Notes under the pieces: model-generated
Told to the model about the DNA's origin: nothing
The model's database searches: none
Seen by the model: the letters and a program-made list of their open reading frames with translations, nothing else
Shown: positions 61,125 to 64,000 of the stretch, one piece after another
Numbering within the stretch: the first letter of the stretch is position 1
Layout: each line of letters begins with the position of its first letter
Made by a program: the position numbers and the translations under genes
Source: Macrobrachium rosenbergii
Lineage: Eukaryota; Arthropoda; Malacostraca; Decapoda; Palaemonidae
Assembly (NCBI RefSeq): GCF_040412425.1
Contig: NC_089761.1
Coordinates: forward strand, 20,501,644 to 20,565,643
Length of the DNA stretch: 64,000 nucleotides
Direction: 5' to 3'

Positions 61125-61437
61125 AGAGAATAGAGTACAGAATTTGGGCCAAGGGCCAAGCGCTGGGACCTATGAGGTCATTCAGCGCTGGAAGGGAATT
61201 TGACAGTAAGAGGGCTTGAAAGGTGTAACAGGAGGAAAACCTCGCAGTGCACTGTAAGACAAGTGTTAGAGAAGGTGGAAAGTCAGATGGAAGAAAGGGA
61301 ATATGAACGGAGGTACGGTAAAAGGAATGAAAGGAGTTGCAGGTATAGGGGCCGAAGGGACGCTGCAAAGAACTTTAAGTAATGCCTACAGTGCACCGCA
61401 TGAGGTGCACTGTTGGCACTAGCCCCCTGCGGGAAGA
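61125..61437 (+). mobile_element. SINE-like element, GGCCAAAGGCC family
   Basis: Copy from GAATAGAGTACAGAATTTGG to the end TAGCCCCCTGCGGG. It keeps the AGCGCTG..CAGCGCT hairpin. An open frame of 60 codons covers 61200-61382. Confidence 0.9.
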
Positions 61438-61709
61438 TCTAGAGTATCAAGGTCAGCGCACTACTGGTAGGCCCATGTGGCCAGGTTGGTTGGGGGAGGT
61501 CTCGAACACGCGATATACTTATTTAATAAAGAAATTCAATATTAATCGTCGTGATTTCTAAGTGTATTTTATCAGAATGAGTGAAGTGTGTCACTGTGGG
61601 AATTTCAAAAGATTAACGAAAGACTAGAAAATGAAAGATATTAAAAATGCAGACTTGCTCCGTTGTAAATTCTTTAGTTGCTATTATTAATTATACTTCT
61701 GTGCTAGTG

Positions 61710-62010
61710 AATTGAATTGAATACAGAATTTAGGCCAAAGGCCAAGCGCTGTTAACTATGAGGTTATTCAGCGCTGAAACGGAAATGGACAGTAAAAGGT
61801 TTGAAGGGCGTAACAGGAGGAAAACTTCGCAGTTGCACTATGAATCAATTATTAGGAGAGGGTGCAAAGTAAGATGGAAGAAAGAGAATATGAAAGGAGG
61901 CACAGTAAAAGAAACGAAAGGGGTTGCAGCTAGGTGCCGAAGGCACACTGCAAAGAACCTTAAGTAATGCGTACAGTGCCACGCATGAGGTGCATTGACG
62001 GCACTAACGG
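61710..62010 (+). mobile_element. SINE-like element, GGCCAAAGGCC family
   Basis: Second copy in the same direction, about 585 bp after the previous one, with a 69-codon open frame (61758-61967) including FSAETEMDSKRFEGRNRRKT. The 3' end after GGCACTAAC is lost. Confidence 0.9.
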
Positions 62011-62604
62011 CGTGTGCTAGTTGTGAAATGACTCGGATGCTGAAGGCCTGTCAAGATTTACACTCCCCTCTCCCATACCCATTAGCGTATAATAATATTA
62101 ATCATTTAGTAGCCAGGTCTGATGCTTTTCAATAGGCACTAGATTCTTTATTACATTTTTCATTATCACATCATCAAGTTTACTTGCCACTGCCCCTAGT
62201 ATCATCACTATACCAATAAAAACAATGAAAATAATATTAATTTCATGTACAATAATAAAAAAAAAGCGATGATAAGAAACTCGATATCTTTTATGCCCGC
62301 CTTTGGTACAAAAAAAAAGTGGGTATAAGACAAAAGGATTTATTCAATCATAGCCTTTTTTCTACGTGAAAGTTTAGATAATTGAAAACAGAACTGAACT
62401 TGATAACAGCTTTGTATAATACGAGCCGTCAAGTGTGTGGCTGAAAAGTACTCTATACACGCTGGGAAGTTAAAACGCGTGCCAGGTGCATATCTGCGCA
62501 TGCATATACTCATCTCTGGTAGTAAGTGTTCATTGATTTTGAATATATTTATATCAGTATCCTGTAAATAACACACATATACAAATTACTAAGGGCCGGA
62601 ATCA

Positions 62605-62610
<6 letters not shown>

Positions 62611-62677
<67 letters not shown>

Positions 62678-62683
62678 TTTTTT
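62611..62683. repeat. (TA)n followed by poly(T)
   Basis: About 50 bp TA, then 23 T. Confidence 0.95.
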
Positions 62684-62869
62684 AATGGTTTAAAAAGAGA
62701 AATCGTTAACGAAGAAAGTGGTAATAAAAACATCAATAAGGAACGTAAATAAAGAGAATTCCACGTCCTTCCAAGCGATGATACACCGATCGTTAAGCGA
62801 ACTTTTTATGTCCTCGGGGAATTCGGCGGACTTAGATATATATGGTGTGAGGAGTACACTGACCCGTTT

Positions 62870-63205
62870 TGCTAGGTGTTATTTAATTATCTATTTATTT
62901 CGTAGTAGGTATTTATTTATTTTGTAATGCACTCATTCAGATGTTATATATTTCTATATTTGTTGTATGTTTATTTTTTCATTTATATATTAGTCCGTTA
63001 TTTACCTTTTAAATTTATTTTCTATTTCATTTCTATAATCATTATTTACTACTTTATTTATTTGTTAATTTATTTGTTATGTTTATTTTTTCGTTATTAG
63101 ATACTGAAAGTTGTTTTTACTTATTTATTTGTGTTTTATGCTACGTACCGGTTTATTATATATATATTTATTTGTTTTGTCTGTATTTAATCATTAGATA
63201 TTCAT
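62870..63205. other. TTTA-rich low-complexity stretch
   Basis: Repeated TATTTATTT-type words without a clean period; no feature recognised. Confidence 0.6.
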
Positions 63206-63215
63206 TTATTAAGTA

Positions 63216-64000
63216 CAGGGTGTTTCGAAATTAGAGGCCCCCCTTCTACAGTATAAACTAAAATTGATATGGACAAAAACAAAAGTTATTCAGAACAGGT
63301 ATTTATTTAAGTTTCTCTCTGAGTATTTAATATTTTGTGTGGCCTCCATCTGCCTGCACCACAGCCTGCATTCTTGAGGGTATGATTTCGGCAAATCGCA
63401 AAAAAGCTGAGACTCAAACTCCGTTTCTTCTGAGCATCGGTCACCTCTCTTCGTAGAGGTCGTCGAGGCAGGCTTGTATACCATCCAGTTCAATGCGCTT
63501 CAACACAATCCTTTAAGATACTACCAATGTTTTCACACACATTAAGGTCAGGCAGGGAGCTACCTAGAAATTCACTTGACGAGAAGAAATTGATACCACT
63601 GTTTTGAAGCAGCTCCTGTGTCTGGAAGAGCCTTGAAACATGGTGTTTTATCATGCAAAAATGTGACTTCTTCAACAGATAACACATTTCAGGATCTTTG
63701 AGGAAAGGAAATACTCCGCAGTAAGCACAGTTTCTCTGAAGTATTCGCCATTCCATGACTCCTTTTTATTTGAAGATCCACATTAACTGTTTGGCTGTGA
63801 AACAGAGAAAAATTCCCAAACATTCAGGAAATTTCACAACTTGGAGATAGCGCACGTCATCGCTGAAATCATCTAACTTTGCAGCCCAAATGATGTCATT
63901 CTTATGATTTGGCTTCCTGACTGTGTAAATGAAGAATTCATCTGATGTGGCAACATGGAGACAGTCAGCTTCATCCCAATCTTTAAGAAATGAACCACAA
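63216..64000 (-). mobile_element. Tc1/mariner-type transposon relic, 3' part with TIR (runs off the window)
   Basis: The end CAGGGTGTTTCGAAATTAGA follows a TA (63214-63215), as expected for a Tc1/mariner TIR. On the minus strand a decayed transposase runs inward from 64000. Recognisable pieces are VRKPNHKNDIIWA, then a segment in the place of the HTS motif (KHHVSRLFQTQELLQNSGIN), then LPDLNVCENIGSILKD (SPDLNP-type motif), and the C-terminus IPSRMQAVVQADGGHTKY with its stop at 63329-63327. At least one in-frame stop and a frame change separate these pieces, so it is inactive. The 5' half lies outside the window. Confidence 0.82.

Overview
This is a eukaryotic nuclear window, very probably from a decapod crustacean. 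The basis is AT-rich DNA, intron-rich genes, a high density of long dinucleotide and trinucleotide microsatellites ((CT)n, (TA)n, (ATT)n), and several short interspersed families that I associate from memory with shrimp, prawn, crayfish or crab genomes. The species cannot be read from the window.

Three genes are well supported. (1) Positions 12-23079, minus strand: a complete ten-exon coding sequence for a nucleostemin-type circularly permuted GTPase (GNL3/NS1 family). All splice sites and phases agree and give 579 residues. (2) Positions 26011-29248, plus strand: a complete four-exon Arf-family small GTPase of 180 residues. It aligns with Arf1 without gaps through the GTP-binding core, but its switch II is strongly altered. 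(3) Positions 36313-36384, minus strand: tRNA-Asp(GTC). A tandem, decayed copy of the Arf gene lies at 30808-32684. The two protein genes are head to head, about 2.9 kb apart. Nothing shows that they work together.

Layout: 0-23 kb is the GNL3-like gene, whose introns hold LINE relics, a 985-bp TIR element nested in one LINE relic, SINE-like copies and minisatellites. 23-26 kb is the shared upstream region. 26-33 kb is the Arf gene, a hAT-like MITE and the Arf pseudogene. 33-64 kb has no recognisable protein gene apart from transposon relics. It holds the tRNA, six copies of a multi-hairpin repeat, a 0.73-kb near-perfect palindrome, an inverted-repeat pair, a second hAT-like MITE with a perfect 8-bp target duplication, several tandem arrays, many microsatellites and, at the right edge, a decayed Tc1/mariner-type transposase.

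I see no new multi-gene system. The best leads are the Arf paralogue with a rebuilt switch II (plus its dead duplicate), the repeat family made of four successive hairpins, which resembles Helentron-associated elements, and the long palindrome. All comparisons with known families are from memory. No search was run.
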